In this document: piece after piece, positions 1 to 6,153 of the stretch
How the letters are laid out: every line of letters starts with the position of its first letter
How positions within the stretch are numbered: the stretch's first letter is position 1
Origin: JAIBJN01 sp963825255
Lineage (GTDB): Bacteria > Actinomycetota > Thermoleophilia > Gaiellales > Gaiellaceae
DNA: 14,606 bases
Direction of reading: 5' to 3'
Assembly (NCBI GenBank): GCA_963825255.1
Contig: CAWGSF010000012.1
Span: 1-14,606, forward strand
Notes under the pieces: model-generated
The model's input: only the letters and a program-made list of their open reading frames with translations
What the model was told of the DNA's origin: nothing
Databases searched by the model: none
Translations under genes and position numbers: made by a program

Positions 1-657
1 CCGCGCTCGCGCGCCTGACCACGACGACCGGGGTGGACGACCTGGGCGGGTGCGGCTCGTCGTGGAGGCGGTTGTCGAGGAGCTCGACGTCGAGCAGGCC
101 CTCTTCCGGGAGCTGGACGCCGTCGTCGGGGAGGACGCGGTTCTCGCCACGGCACGTCCGCGCTCTCCGTGACGGCGATCGCGGAGGCGACAGCGCGGCC
201 GGAGCGGGTCGTCGGCATGCACTTCTTCAACCCCGCGCCCGTCCTTCCGCTCGTCGAGGTCGTGCGCGGCGGGCTGTCCTCGGACGGACGCGGTCGAGAC
301 CGCCTACGCGCTCGCCGAACGGCTCGGCAAGGAGCCGATCCGCGTGCGGCGACACGCCGGGTTCGTCGTCAATCGAATCCTGATCCCGCTCTCAACGACT
401 TCGTCCGCGTGCTCGACGCGGCGGGGGTGACCCCGGACGACCTCGACAAGGCGATGACCCGCGGGATGAACTGGCCCATCGGGCCGTGTGCACTCATCGA
501 CCTGATCGGCGTCGACGTCCACGTGCACGCGTCCGAGGCGCTGCACGAGTCTCTCGGCGAGCCGCGCATGGCGCCGCCGCCGAGGCTCGTCCGCATGCGG
601 GACGAGGGCCTCCTGGGGCGGAAGGCCGGCCGCGGCTTCTTCGCCTACGAGGGCTGA
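1..657 (+). pseudogene. 3-hydroxyacyl-CoA dehydrogenase, 5'-truncated by the window edge, multiply frameshifted
   Basis: NAD-dependent oxidation of 3-hydroxyacyl-CoA to 3-ketoacyl-CoA (beta-oxidation, or paaH/fadB2/hbd-type butanoate metabolism). Reading across frames recovers an almost unbroken family sequence: DDLGGCG in frame 3 (to ~54), VVEAVVEELDVEQALF in frame 2 (~56-150), SALSVTAIAEA and VVGMHFFNPAPVLPLVEVVRG in frame 1 (154-285), AVETAYALAERLGKEPIRV in frame 2 (287-349), DTPG in frame 3 (351-361), FVVNRILIPL in frame 2 (362-391), then frame 1 to the TGA at 655-657. The HFFNP and NWPIGPCALIDLIGVD motifs and the C-terminal LLGRKAGRGFF are typical of the family. The N-terminal Rossmann GxGxxG lies outside the window. 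Each frame change looks like one inserted or deleted base and the residues on both sides stay conserved, so base-call errors or a very recent pseudogene are both possible. Family call is firm; functional state is open. Confidence 0.85.
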
Positions 658-1124
658 CGGGCGGGTCGGCGCACGTCCTCCTCGAGGAGCGCCGCGACGG
701 CCTGCACCGCCTCGGCCTCCTCACGGGAGAACGGCCGATCGGGGAACTCCGCATCGAGGACGAGCGCGCCGTCGTCACCGTAACGAACCGGGACGGCCAC
801 CTCAGCGCGGACGCTCTCGTCGGCGGCGACGTAGTCCGGGTCGAGCCTGACGTCCTCGACCAACTGCGGTCGCCCGGTCTCGACCGCGCGCCAGCAGACT
901 CCGCCGCGGTCGCGTGGCATCTCGTAGATCAGGCGGAGCCGTCCCGACGAGGCGATGACGCGGAGCGTCTCGCCGACCTGCATGTGGCAGGACACGTGGG
1001 CGGCCGGGATCCGGCGCGCGAGCCGGTCGACGGCGTTCCGGCACACGGCGACGACGCCGTCTTCTCCGTTCGCCCGAACGGACGGGACCGGCGACCGGTC
1101 CTCGAACCCCTGGCCACTGGGCAT
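645..1124 (-). CDS. GAF domain protein (small stand-alone sensor)
   Basis: 159 residues, essentially one GAF domain from about residue 20 to 150. GAF domains bind small ligands or chromophores, or mediate dimerisation in signalling proteins. Visible family features are a first strand and helix (CRNAVDRLARRI), the central strand pair HMQVGETLRVIASSG, the segment GGVCWRAVETGRPQLVEDV followed by an acidic loop, and the terminal strand/helix EVAVPVRY ... FSREEAEAVQAVAALLEED. No output domain (kinase, HTH, cyclase) is attached, so the partner is unknown. It is not an obvious free-methionine sulfoxide reductase, as that family's cysteine set is not evident. The ATG at 1124 is chosen because the GAF fold begins shortly after it and a CATACT box lies 9 nt upstream on the same strand. 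The 3' end overlaps the convergent dehydrogenase gene by 13 bp. It is divergent from the small CxxC protein at 1192. Confidence 0.8.
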   Translation of the reverse strand: MPSGQGFEDRSPVPSVRANGEDGVVAVCRNAVDRLARRIPAAHVSCHMQVGETLRVIASSGRLRLIYEMPRDRGGVCWRAVETGRPQLVEDVRLDPDYVAADESVRAEVAVPVRYGDDGALVLDAEFPDRPFSREEAEAVQAVAALLEEDVRRPARQPS

Positions 1125-1133
1125 GGCGGCGCC

Positions 1134-1139
1134 AGTATG
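1134..1139 (-). promoter_or_regulatory. candidate -10 box (CATACT) for the GAF gene, leaderless placement
   Basis: On the minus strand the hexamer CATACT ends 9 nt before the ATG at 1124, so transcription would begin at or within a few bases of the start codon. There is no Shine-Dalgarno-like sequence in between. This matches the placement before other genes here. No convincing -35 was found. Confidence 0.4.
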
Positions 1140-1177
1140 ACGCAGCCACCGGCCGGGGCGCCGTCCGGACCGCGCCG

Positions 1178-1183
1178 TACCAT
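1178..1183 (+). promoter_or_regulatory. candidate -10 box (TACCAT), leaderless placement
   Basis: TACCAT fits TAnnnT and is followed by exactly 8 nt before the GTG at 1192. No purine-rich ribosome binding site lies in the gap, which supports a leaderless transcript. It sits 39-44 bp from the opposing box at 1134-1139, making 1125-1191 a compact divergent promoter region. Confidence 0.45.
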
Positions 1184-1191
1184 CGAGGCCG

Positions 1192-1395
1192 GTGACGGTC
1201 TGCGCGCTCTGCCGCCGGAATCTCCTCGCGGGCGAGCGGTTCCGCTACTGGCGGGGCGTCGACGAGCGGCAGGTCGCGCGCATCGTGTGCCACCTCTGCG
1301 AGCCCGTGGCGAACCGTGGCGGCTGGGAGCGGACGGAGCGCGCGGAGCGCGAGAACGCCGTCGGCCTGCGCGGCACGGTCCGCCTCGTCGCCTGA
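1192..1395 (+). CDS. small double-CxxC (zinc-ribbon-like) protein
   Basis: 67 residues. Two CxxC pairs, CALC at residues 4-7 and CHLC at about 33-36, are about 25 residues apart, the usual layout of a small zinc ribbon or knuckle. Between them lies an aromatic/basic stretch (FRYWRG), and the C-terminal half is charged with repeated Glu-Arg (ERTERAERE). No catalytic motif is visible; nucleic-acid or protein binding through a structural zinc is the simplest inference. The GTG start is supported by the TACCAT box 8 nt upstream and by the first CxxC starting immediately after it. It ends 10 bp before the convergent gene at 1406. I do not recognise a named family. Confidence 0.6.
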   Translation: MTVCALCRRNLLAGERFRYWRGVDERQVARIVCHLCEPVANRGGWERTERAERENAVGLRGTVRLVA

Positions 1396-1405
1396 GCGGG
1401 GCGCG

Positions 1406-1663
1406 TCAGGCGGCGAGCCGCCAGCCGGTCCTGCACCAGGCGGCGTCCGGGTGGCGATCGGCGACCGTGGCCCAGATCGAGCCGGCCTCGTCCCCGGAGA
1501 TGATCTCGAGCTCGACCGCGTGACGGGTCGCGGCCGCGACGGCGACGATCTGACGCTCGTAGCGCCGTGCGCCCCGCGGGGCCCGCTCCGAGGCGAGGGC
1601 GATCGTCTCCAGCCGTGCCTCGAGGAGCCTGACCATGCGGTCATGGCGGGCGCGTTCGTCCAT
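1406..1663 (-). CDS. small hypothetical protein
   Basis: 85 residues from the ATG at 1663; an upstream in-frame ATG at 1771 would add 36 Arg/Ser-rich residues that look like non-coding translation. The protein starts with a charged helix (DERARHDRMVRLLEARLETIAL), then an Ala/Val-rich segment, and ends with two Trp-containing stretches (GSIWATVADRHPDAAW, CRTGWRLAA). The C-terminal half could form a small alpha/beta fold. No domain is recognised. Codon third positions are strongly G/C as in neighbouring genes, and its 3' end abuts the convergent CxxC gene with a 10-bp gap. It could be spurious, but the composition of the frame favours a real gene. Confidence 0.5.
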   Translation of the reverse strand: MDERARHDRMVRLLEARLETIALASERAPRGARRYERQIVAVAAATRHAVELEIISGDEAGSIWATVADRHPDAAWCRTGWRLAA

Positions 1664-1797
1664 CGGCAGCCCGGACGATGCTACGCCCCGGCGCGGACGC
1701 CGCCGGCCGGCTCCGCAACTCCTGCTCGGGGCGCTAACAGTTCCTTTACACGCCCGTAATCGAAGGCTCACCGCGGTCGACGATAGTTGCGATCAGC

Positions 1798-2289
1798 ATG
1801 TGGCGGCTCGCGCTCCTGGCCCTGATCGCGGCTCTCGCCGTCACGCTCGTCTCGCCGGCCTCGGGAGCCGATGCGGCGGCGCGGACGCCGGGCGCGCAAA
1901 GCTTCCAGCTCTGGAACGGCCACGGCCGCGCGGCCGTGCTGAGGAAGCGCGGAGGGTCGCTCATCGTCACAGTCCGGACCGGACGCATCCGGGTGGTCGA
2001 CCTTCCCGGCGGGGCAGGCGCCCTTCACAGCAACTGCAACCGGACGGGCGAGAGGGTCAGCGACACGACCGTGGAGTACCGGGGCCCGGACGTGCGCTGC
2101 TTCGTGTTCGGGGCCACACCGTGGCAGGTCGTCGCGCGCGGGCATCGCATCTCGGCGAGCGGCGTCGTCCGCGGATCGCTCACCCTGGACGCCTTCGACG
2201 AGGGGCGGGCCGGGAGATTCCAGATCGGCGATCGGCCGGTCAAACGCTGGCCGCGCGTCGCGCGCACGTACCCCCTCCTTGCCCCGTAG
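1798..2289 (+). CDS. secreted protein of unknown function
   Basis: 163 residues with a clear Sec signal peptide: MWRLALL, a hydrophobic core to about residue 18, and a likely cleavage after the SPASGADA region near residue 23. The mature part is rich in Arg, Val and Gly and reads as beta strands (SFQLWNGHGRAAVLRKRGG, SLIVTVRTGRIRVVDL). Two cysteines, in HSNCNRTGE and DVRCFVFG, could form a disulfide outside the membrane. No known domain or catalytic motif is recognised. The ATG at 1798 places the signal peptide correctly. Upstream lies a relatively AT-rich stretch (about 1738-1795) with a possible -10 GATAGT at 1782-1787, 10 nt before the start. It precedes the two-component genes by 40 bp in the same direction, so co-regulation or a role as the sensed envelope component is possible but unproven. 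Confidence 0.7.
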   Translation: MWRLALLALIAALAVTLVSPASGADAAARTPGAQSFQLWNGHGRAAVLRKRGGSLIVTVRTGRIRVVDLPGGAGALHSNCNRTGERVSDTTVEYRGPDVRCFVFGATPWQVVARGHRISASGVVRGSLTLDAFDEGRAGRFQIGDRPVKRWPRVARTYPLLAP

Positions 2290-2315
2290 TGCGTCGCGGC
2301 CGCCGGTGGGTGTGC

Positions 2316-2321
2316 CACCAT
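2316..2321 (+). promoter_or_regulatory. candidate -10 box (CACCAT, preceded by TGn) for the response regulator
   Basis: CACCAT is followed by 8 nt and then the GTG at 2330, and TGC directly before it gives an extended -10 look. It differs by one base from the TACCAT box before the gene at 1192 and has the same spacing. No Shine-Dalgarno sequence precedes the GTG. A weak hexamer on its own; placement is the argument. Confidence 0.35.
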
Positions 2322-2329
2322 ACCGGGTC

Positions 2330-3037
2330 GTGACCCCGGCGAAGCAGTCGATCCTCGTGGTCGAGGACGAGCCGAGCATCGCGTCGTTCGTGGGGATGTA
2401 CCTGAAGCGGGCCGGCTTCGCGGTGCGCCTCGCGGGCACGGGCGGCGATGCGCTCGAGAGGGCGAGCGCCGACCCGCCGTCCCTCATCGTCCTCGACCTC
2501 ATGCTCCCCGATCTCGACGGCATCGACGTCTGCCGCCGGATCCGCCAGCGCTCGGACGTCCCCATCCTGATGCTGAGCGCGCGCGACGAGGACATCGACA
2601 AGATCATCGGGCTCGAGGTCGGCGCCGACGACTACCTGACGAAGCCGTTCAATCCCGGCGAGCTCGTCGCCCGGGTCAAGTCGATCCTGCGGCGGTCGAG
2701 CCCAGAGCGCCGCGAGTTCGTCAGCGAGGTCATCGACCACGGCGACCTCCACATCGACGCCGGCCGCCGCGAGGTGACCGTGGCGGGGACAGAGGTGCAG
2801 CTCGCCCCCAAGGAGTTCGATCTCCTCTGGGACCTCCTCGACCACCGCGGCCTCGTCCTCACACGTGACCAGCTCCTCGAGCGCGTCTGGGGATACACGT
2901 TCGCCGGGGACACGCGGACCGTGGACGTCCACGTGCGCCAGCTCCGGCGCAAGCTCGGCGACGCCTGCCCGGTCGTCACCGTGTGGGGCGTCGGCTACAA
3001 GGTCTCGACGGAGCCCAAGGCCGCTCAAGCCTCGTAG
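2330..3037 (+). CDS. OmpR/PhoB-family response regulator
   Basis: 235 residues. Cytoplasmic DNA-binding regulator activated by phosphorylation from a sensor kinase, almost certainly the one at 3204. Receiver domain at about residues 7-120: acidic pocket in VVEDEP (E12, D13), phospho-acceptor D56 in IVLDLMLPD, conserved Ser in MLSARD (S83), Lys in TKPF (K105). Winged-helix effector domain from about 138 to 230, with PKEFDLLWDLL, TRDQLLERVWG and the recognition-helix region TVDVHVRQLRRKLG. Length is normal. GTG at 2330 is preferred to the in-frame TTG at 2279, because the receiver starts just after it and the TTG would overlap the previous gene. The stop TAG (3035-3037) is the first three bases of the long inverted repeat separating it from the kinase. 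Confidence 0.95.
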   Translation: MTPAKQSILVVEDEPSIASFVGMYLKRAGFAVRLAGTGGDALERASADPPSLIVLDLMLPDLDGIDVCRRIRQRSDVPILMLSARDEDIDKIIGLEVGADDYLTKPFNPGELVARVKSILRRSSPERREFVSEVIDHGDLHIDAGRREVTVAGTEVQLAPKEFDLLWDLLDHRGLVLTRDQLLERVWGYTFAGDTRTVDVHVRQLRRKLGDACPVVTVWGVGYKVSTEPKAAQAS

Positions 3038-3200
3038 TGCCCCTCCAGGCGATTCCCGCCACGCTCCTGGCGGCTGCAAAGCCGCGCCAGGCTTCGTCCT
3101 CAGTCGTCCCCGTATTCGCGAATACGAGGGCTCCCTGCGTCCTTGCCTGCCGCGGTTTTCGCGCGCCAGTAGCGGGGCAGCATCACCTGAAGAGGCACTA
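3035..3200. repeat. 166-bp imperfect inverted repeat (long palindrome) filling the regulator-kinase gap
   Basis: The left arm 3035-3118 and the reverse complement of the right arm 3119-3200 align over their whole length: both begin TAGTGCC, continue through a shared CAGG/GAT block, CGCT-CTGGCG and CCGCG-CAGGC, and end in a shared CGTATTCG. By hand I count about 60 matching positions out of roughly 82, with only a few 1-nt gaps. The centre is the perfect 16-bp palindrome at 3111-3126. Each arm also folds on itself; the left arm gives a strong hairpin at 3066-3091 with a GCAA loop. It may be a non-autonomous mobile palindrome (MITE/REP-like) or a regulatory RNA structure. The outermost left bases are the regulator's TAG stop, and the right end carries the AGAGG that serves the kinase. 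No other copy is visible in this window. Confidence 0.8.
3111..3126. repeat. perfect 16-bp palindrome CGTATTCGCGAATACG
   Basis: An exact dyad at the centre of the long inverted repeat, noticeably more AT-rich than the surrounding DNA. It could be the tip of a cruciform or RNA hairpin, or a dimeric regulator's operator (for example for the OmpR-type regulator encoded just upstream). OmpR-family sites are usually direct repeats, which argues against the latter. Confidence 0.75.
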
Positions 3201-3203
3201 GCG

Positions 3204-4586
3204 ATGCTGCGGTCGCTGCGCTTCCGCATCCCTGCGCTCTTCCTGGCGGGGGTGCTCGTCGCCGGGCTCGTGACCGCGCTCGTCGCTGTCCACTTCTTCC
3301 AGAGCGAGACGCGGTCCCGCGCACTCGACGAGCTCCGCCGCCAGGCGCACGGGCTCGCCGACCTCTACGTGCTCCAGGCGACCACCAGCATCGAGGAGAG
3401 CCGCCGCGCGCCGCGGTTCGCGCCGCCCCTCCTCGAGCGCGCCACCGGCTCGCGCATCTACTACTCGGGGGTGGAGATCTTCCCCGGCCAGGTCTCCGGG
3501 CTGCGCAGGCTCCCGCGGAGCTACCTCGACTGGTCGTTGCTCGAGGACGAGCGCTCCCAGACGATCGAGTTCGAGCCGCCGGGCATGGACCGGACGTATC
3601 TCGCGGCCGCGTACCCGGTCAGCCTCGGGGGCGAGACGTTCGGCGCCCTCGTCGTGGCCAAGCCGCGCGCGGAGCTCCAGCAGAGCTGGGTGTCCCTGGC
3701 AGAGCGCCTGGGCATCGCTCTCCTCGCGGGCCTCGGGATCGCGCTCGGCCTCGTCTGGTACCTCGGCCGCCGGCTCACGAAGCCGGTCCTGGCGCTCTCG
3801 CGCGCGGCCGACGAGGTGGCGGCTCGCCGGTACGGCGCGGAGCTCCCCGAACCGGGCTCCCAGGACGAGATCGCGCACCTCACCGAGCGGTTCCGCGAGA
3901 TGACGGAGCGCCTCGCCGAGGCCGAGGCGTACGAGCGGAACTTCCTCGTCCGCGTCTCGCACGAGCTGCGGACGCCGGTGACGGCGATCCGGGGGCACGT
4001 GGACGCCCTCCGCGAGGGCCTCGCGGACGACCCCGAGGCCCGCGAGGCGTCACTCGCCGTGATCCGGGCCGAGAGCGACCGGCTCGCGCGCCTCGTCGGC
4101 GACCTCGTCGACCTCGCCCGGCTCGAGGCTCACAGCTTCACCCTCGAGGAGCACGAAGTCGAGCTGCGACGGCTCGTCGAGCACGGGTACCAGTCGTTCA
4201 CCGAGGAGGCCCGCCGCCGCGACATCAGCTACGAGCTGGCCGTCCGCTCCGACCCGGTGGTCCAGACCGACGGCGACCGCGTGCTTCAGATCGTCTCGAA
4301 CCTCCTCTCGAACGCGTTCTCGTGGACCCCGGACGGCGGCTCGATCTCCCTCGCGCTCGCGAAGGAGAACGGATCCGTCTCGGTCGTCGTCACGGACTCG
4401 GGCCCCGGCGTCCCGCCGGGCGACCGCGACCGGATCTTCCGTCCGTTCGTGACGGAGGACGGCGACGGCACCGGCCTCGGCCTCGCCATCTCCCGCGAGC
4501 TGGCGCAGGCGCTCGGCGGCGACCTCCACCTCGAGTCGGTCATGGGCAGGGGCTCGTGCTTCGAGCTACGGCTGCCGGTGCGATGA
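3204..4586 (+). CDS. membrane sensor histidine kinase (HAMP-HisKA-HATPase_c)
   Basis: 460 residues; autophosphorylates on His and passes the phosphate to the regulator encoded upstream. TM1 about 10-31; an extracytoplasmic sensor region about 32-165 with no recognised domain; TM2 about 167-187; HAMP about 188-240 (RRLTKPVLALSRAADEV); HisKA H-box VSHELRTPVTAI with phospho-acceptor H253; N-box NLLSNAF (N366/N370); G1 box DSGPGVP (D398); F-box IFRPF; G2 box GTGLGLA (about 422-428). Length and order are those of a class I kinase. ATG at 3204 is chosen because the first TM helix follows directly and AGAGG (3191-3195) lies 8 nt upstream. Separated from its regulator only by the long inverted repeat, whose transcription into RNA could reduce kinase relative to regulator. 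Signal unknown. Confidence 0.95.
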   Translation: MLRSLRFRIPALFLAGVLVAGLVTALVAVHFFQSETRSRALDELRRQAHGLADLYVLQATTSIEESRRAPRFAPPLLERATGSRIYYSGVEIFPGQVSGLRRLPRSYLDWSLLEDERSQTIEFEPPGMDRTYLAAAYPVSLGGETFGALVVAKPRAELQQSWVSLAERLGIALLAGLGIALGLVWYLGRRLTKPVLALSRAADEVAARRYGAELPEPGSQDEIAHLTERFREMTERLAEAEAYERNFLVRVSHELRTPVTAIRGHVDALREGLADDPEAREASLAVIRAESDRLARLVGDLVDLARLEAHSFTLEEHEVELRRLVEHGYQSFTEEARRRDISYELAVRSDPVVQTDGDRVLQIVSNLLSNAFSWTPDGGSISLALAKENGSVSVVVTDSGPGVPPGDRDRIFRPFVTEDGDGTGLGLAISRELAQALGGDLHLESVMGRGSCFELRLPVR

Positions 4587-4602
4587 ACGCGGGTCGGGCG
4601 CG

Positions 4603-5079
4603 TCAGGCGCCGGCGCGCTCGTGCCGGCCGTCGATGCGGTAGAGGGCGGCTCCGGGCTGCTCCTCCAGCGCCCGCTCGACACGGTCGAGGACGCGCTCGG
4701 CGCGGTCGAGACGGCGCTCGACTCCCCGCCACGCGGAGGCGACGAGGTCGACGAGGAGCGAGAGGTCCTCGAGTCGCTCGCGCCGCTCCGCGGCCAGCCC
4801 GGCCTGGATCCCCTCCAGCCGGCCGGCGATCTGAGCCGTCAGGCCGCGGACCTCGGCGAGGTGGCGTGCCACGGGCAGGACTTCCGCCCGCATCCCGTCC
4901 TCGATCGCCGCGCCCAGCCGCGCCGGAACCACCGACTCGAGCTCGGCCGCTGTGCGCGCGAGCCCGTCGAGCGCGGACTCCGCGCGCTCGAGAGCGGCTC
5001 CCAGATCGGCCCGCGTCGGGCCCTTCTCCCGCGCCTCCTCGAGGCGCTTCTGAGCCCGTTCGAGCGCGACGCGATCCAT
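4603..5079 (-). CDS. coiled-coil protein of unknown function
   Basis: 158 residues, nearly all predicted amphipathic helix: repeated Leu/Ala/Val at heptad positions with Glu, Arg and Asp between (LERAQKRLEEAREK, LERAESALDGLARTAAELE, LEGIQAGLAAERRERLEDLSLLVDLV, VERRLDRAERVLDRVERALEE). No signal peptide, membrane segment, cysteine pair or enzymatic motif. The C-terminal 20 residues are non-helical. It could be a structural or scaffolding helix bundle; nothing ties it to the queuosine genes except divergent position. ATG at 5079 is supported by a TAGAGT box exactly 8 nt upstream, again without a ribosome binding site. It converges with the sensor kinase gene with a 16-bp gap. Confidence 0.65.
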   Translation of the reverse strand: MDRVALERAQKRLEEAREKGPTRADLGAALERAESALDGLARTAAELESVVPARLGAAIEDGMRAEVLPVARHLAEVRGLTAQIAGRLEGIQAGLAAERRERLEDLSLLVDLVASAWRGVERRLDRAERVLDRVERALEEQPGAALYRIDGRHERAGA

Positions 5080-5087
5080 GCGCGCGG

Positions 5088-5097
5088 ACTCTACTCT
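5088..5097. promoter_or_regulatory. overlapping back-to-back -10 boxes between the coiled-coil gene and queA
   Basis: Minus strand: TAGAGT (5093-5088) ends 8 nt before the ATG at 5079. Plus strand: TACTCT (5092-5097) ends 14 nt before the queA ATG at 5112. The two boxes share bases 5092-5093, so polymerase binding in one direction should exclude the other. The intergenic region is only 32 bp. No clear -35 hexamers are seen; they would lie inside the opposite gene. Confidence 0.45.
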
Positions 5098-5111
5098 TGG
5101 GGTCGGACCGC

Positions 5112-6053
5112 ATGAGGACGTCCGAGCTCGACTACGACCTGCCTCCCGAGCTGATCGCCCAGCACCCCTGCACCCGGCGGGACGAGTCGCGGTTGCTCGT
5201 CTACGAGCGGGGCTCGGGAACGGTCAGGCATCGCCGCTTCCGCGATCTTCCCGAGGAGCTCCACGAGGGGTCGCTCGTCGTCGTCAACGACACCCGGGTC
5301 GTCCCGGCGCGGCTTCGCGTCCGGAGGGAGACCGGGGGCGAGGCCGAGGTGCTCCTGCTCGAGCCCGTCGAGGACGGGCTCTGGGAGGCGCTCGCGCGCC
5401 CGACGAAGCGCCTGCGCGGGGGGACGAGGCTCGGCCCGGTGGAGCTCGTCGAGCACCTGGGCGCCGGTCGCTGGCTCGTCCGGCTCGAGGGCGATCCGGC
5501 GGGCGAGGCGCCGCTGCCGCCCTACATCACGGAGCCGCTCGCGGATCCGGAGCGCTACCAGACCGTCTACGCGGACGAGGCCGGATCGGCCGCCGCGCCG
5601 ACCGCCGGGCTGCACTTCACCCCCGAGCTGCTGGCGGGGCTCGACGTGGAGCGCGTGACGCTCCACGTGGGGCTCGACACGTTCCGGCCGGTGGCCGCCG
5701 CCGACCTCGCCGACCACGAGATCCACAGCGAGCGCTACCACGTCGCGCCCGCGGCGTGGGACCGGATCCGTCGGGCAGAGCGCGTCGTCGCAGTGGGGAC
5801 GACCACCGTGCGGGTGCTCGAGTCGCTGGCCCGCGGGGCGCCGCTCGCCGGCCGCACGGAGCTCTTCGTCACGCCGGGGTTCGAGTTCCGGCGCGTGGAC
5901 GCCCTCGTGACGAACTTCCACCTGCCGCGCTCGACGCTCCTGGCGCTCGTGATGGCGTTCGCCGGCGTGGAGGAGACGCGCCGCCTCTACGCGCTGGCGA
6001 TCGAGGAGGGCTACCGCTTCTACTCCTTCGGCGACGCCATGCTCCTCGCGTGA
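5112..6053 (+). CDS. queA: S-adenosylmethionine:tRNA ribosyltransferase-isomerase
   Basis: 313 residues. Transfers and rearranges the ribosyl part of S-adenosylmethionine onto preQ1 in tRNA to give epoxyqueuosine, the step after Tgt in queuosine synthesis; cytoplasmic. Family signatures are visible throughout: the N-terminal LDYDLPPELIAQHP and RDESRLLVY, LVVNDTRVVPARL-type segment (VVVNDTRVVPARLRV), PLPPYI, ERYQTVYA, the highly conserved SAAAPTAGLHFT, TLHVGLDTFRPV, GTTTVRVLES, and the C-terminal TNFHLPRSTLLALVMAFAG followed by YRFYSFGDAMLL. Length is slightly below the usual ~340 because of a short central domain; nothing essential appears missing. ATG at 5112 begins directly with the conserved N-terminus. 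tgt follows after 100 bp. An epoxyqueuosine reductase (queG/queH) and preQ1 synthesis genes are not in the window. Confidence 0.97.
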   Translation: MRTSELDYDLPPELIAQHPCTRRDESRLLVYERGSGTVRHRRFRDLPEELHEGSLVVVNDTRVVPARLRVRRETGGEAEVLLLEPVEDGLWEALARPTKRLRGGTRLGPVELVEHLGAGRWLVRLEGDPAGEAPLPPYITEPLADPERYQTVYADEAGSAAAPTAGLHFTPELLAGLDVERVTLHVGLDTFRPVAAADLADHEIHSERYHVAPAAWDRIRRAERVVAVGTTTVRVLESLARGAPLAGRTELFVTPGFEFRRVDALVTNFHLPRSTLLALVMAFAGVEETRRLYALAIEEGYRFYSFGDAMLLA

Positions 6054-6070
6054 GGGGCCACCCCGTGCCT

Positions 6071-6110
6071 CCACCCGCTTCGAGCGTAACGAGGGAGGAT
6101 GCGCGGGTGG
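6071..6110 (+). other. inverted repeat in the queA-tgt gap
   Basis: CCACCCGC (6071-6078) and GCGGGTGG (6103-6110) are exact complements separated by 24 nt and could form an 8-bp stem. No U-tract follows, so it is not a standard intrinsic terminator. The 100-bp gap otherwise holds no gene; a GGGGG ribosome binding site for tgt lies at its end. An 8-bp GC stem can occur by chance at this base composition. Confidence 0.35.
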
Positions 6111-6153
6111 CGCGCGCATCGTGCCGAAAGCGTGAACCGGAAGCGGGGGCGCC

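Noticed and set aside
486..1523. A 345-codon plus-strand open frame across the GAF gene
   Set aside because: Covers the end of the dehydrogenase and the antisense of the GAF gene; low-complexity Arg/Ala/Gly translation. The minus-strand frame at 645-1124 has a convincing GAF domain.
2240..3229. A 329-codon minus-strand open frame opposite the response regulator
   Set aside because: Shadow of the regulator gene, Val/Asp/Arg/Glu-biased, and the plus frame is unambiguous.
6099..6153. An ATG closely preceded by GAGGGAGG in the queA-tgt gap
   Set aside because: The purine-rich run abuts the ATG with no spacer, and the frame runs into a shadow of tgt.
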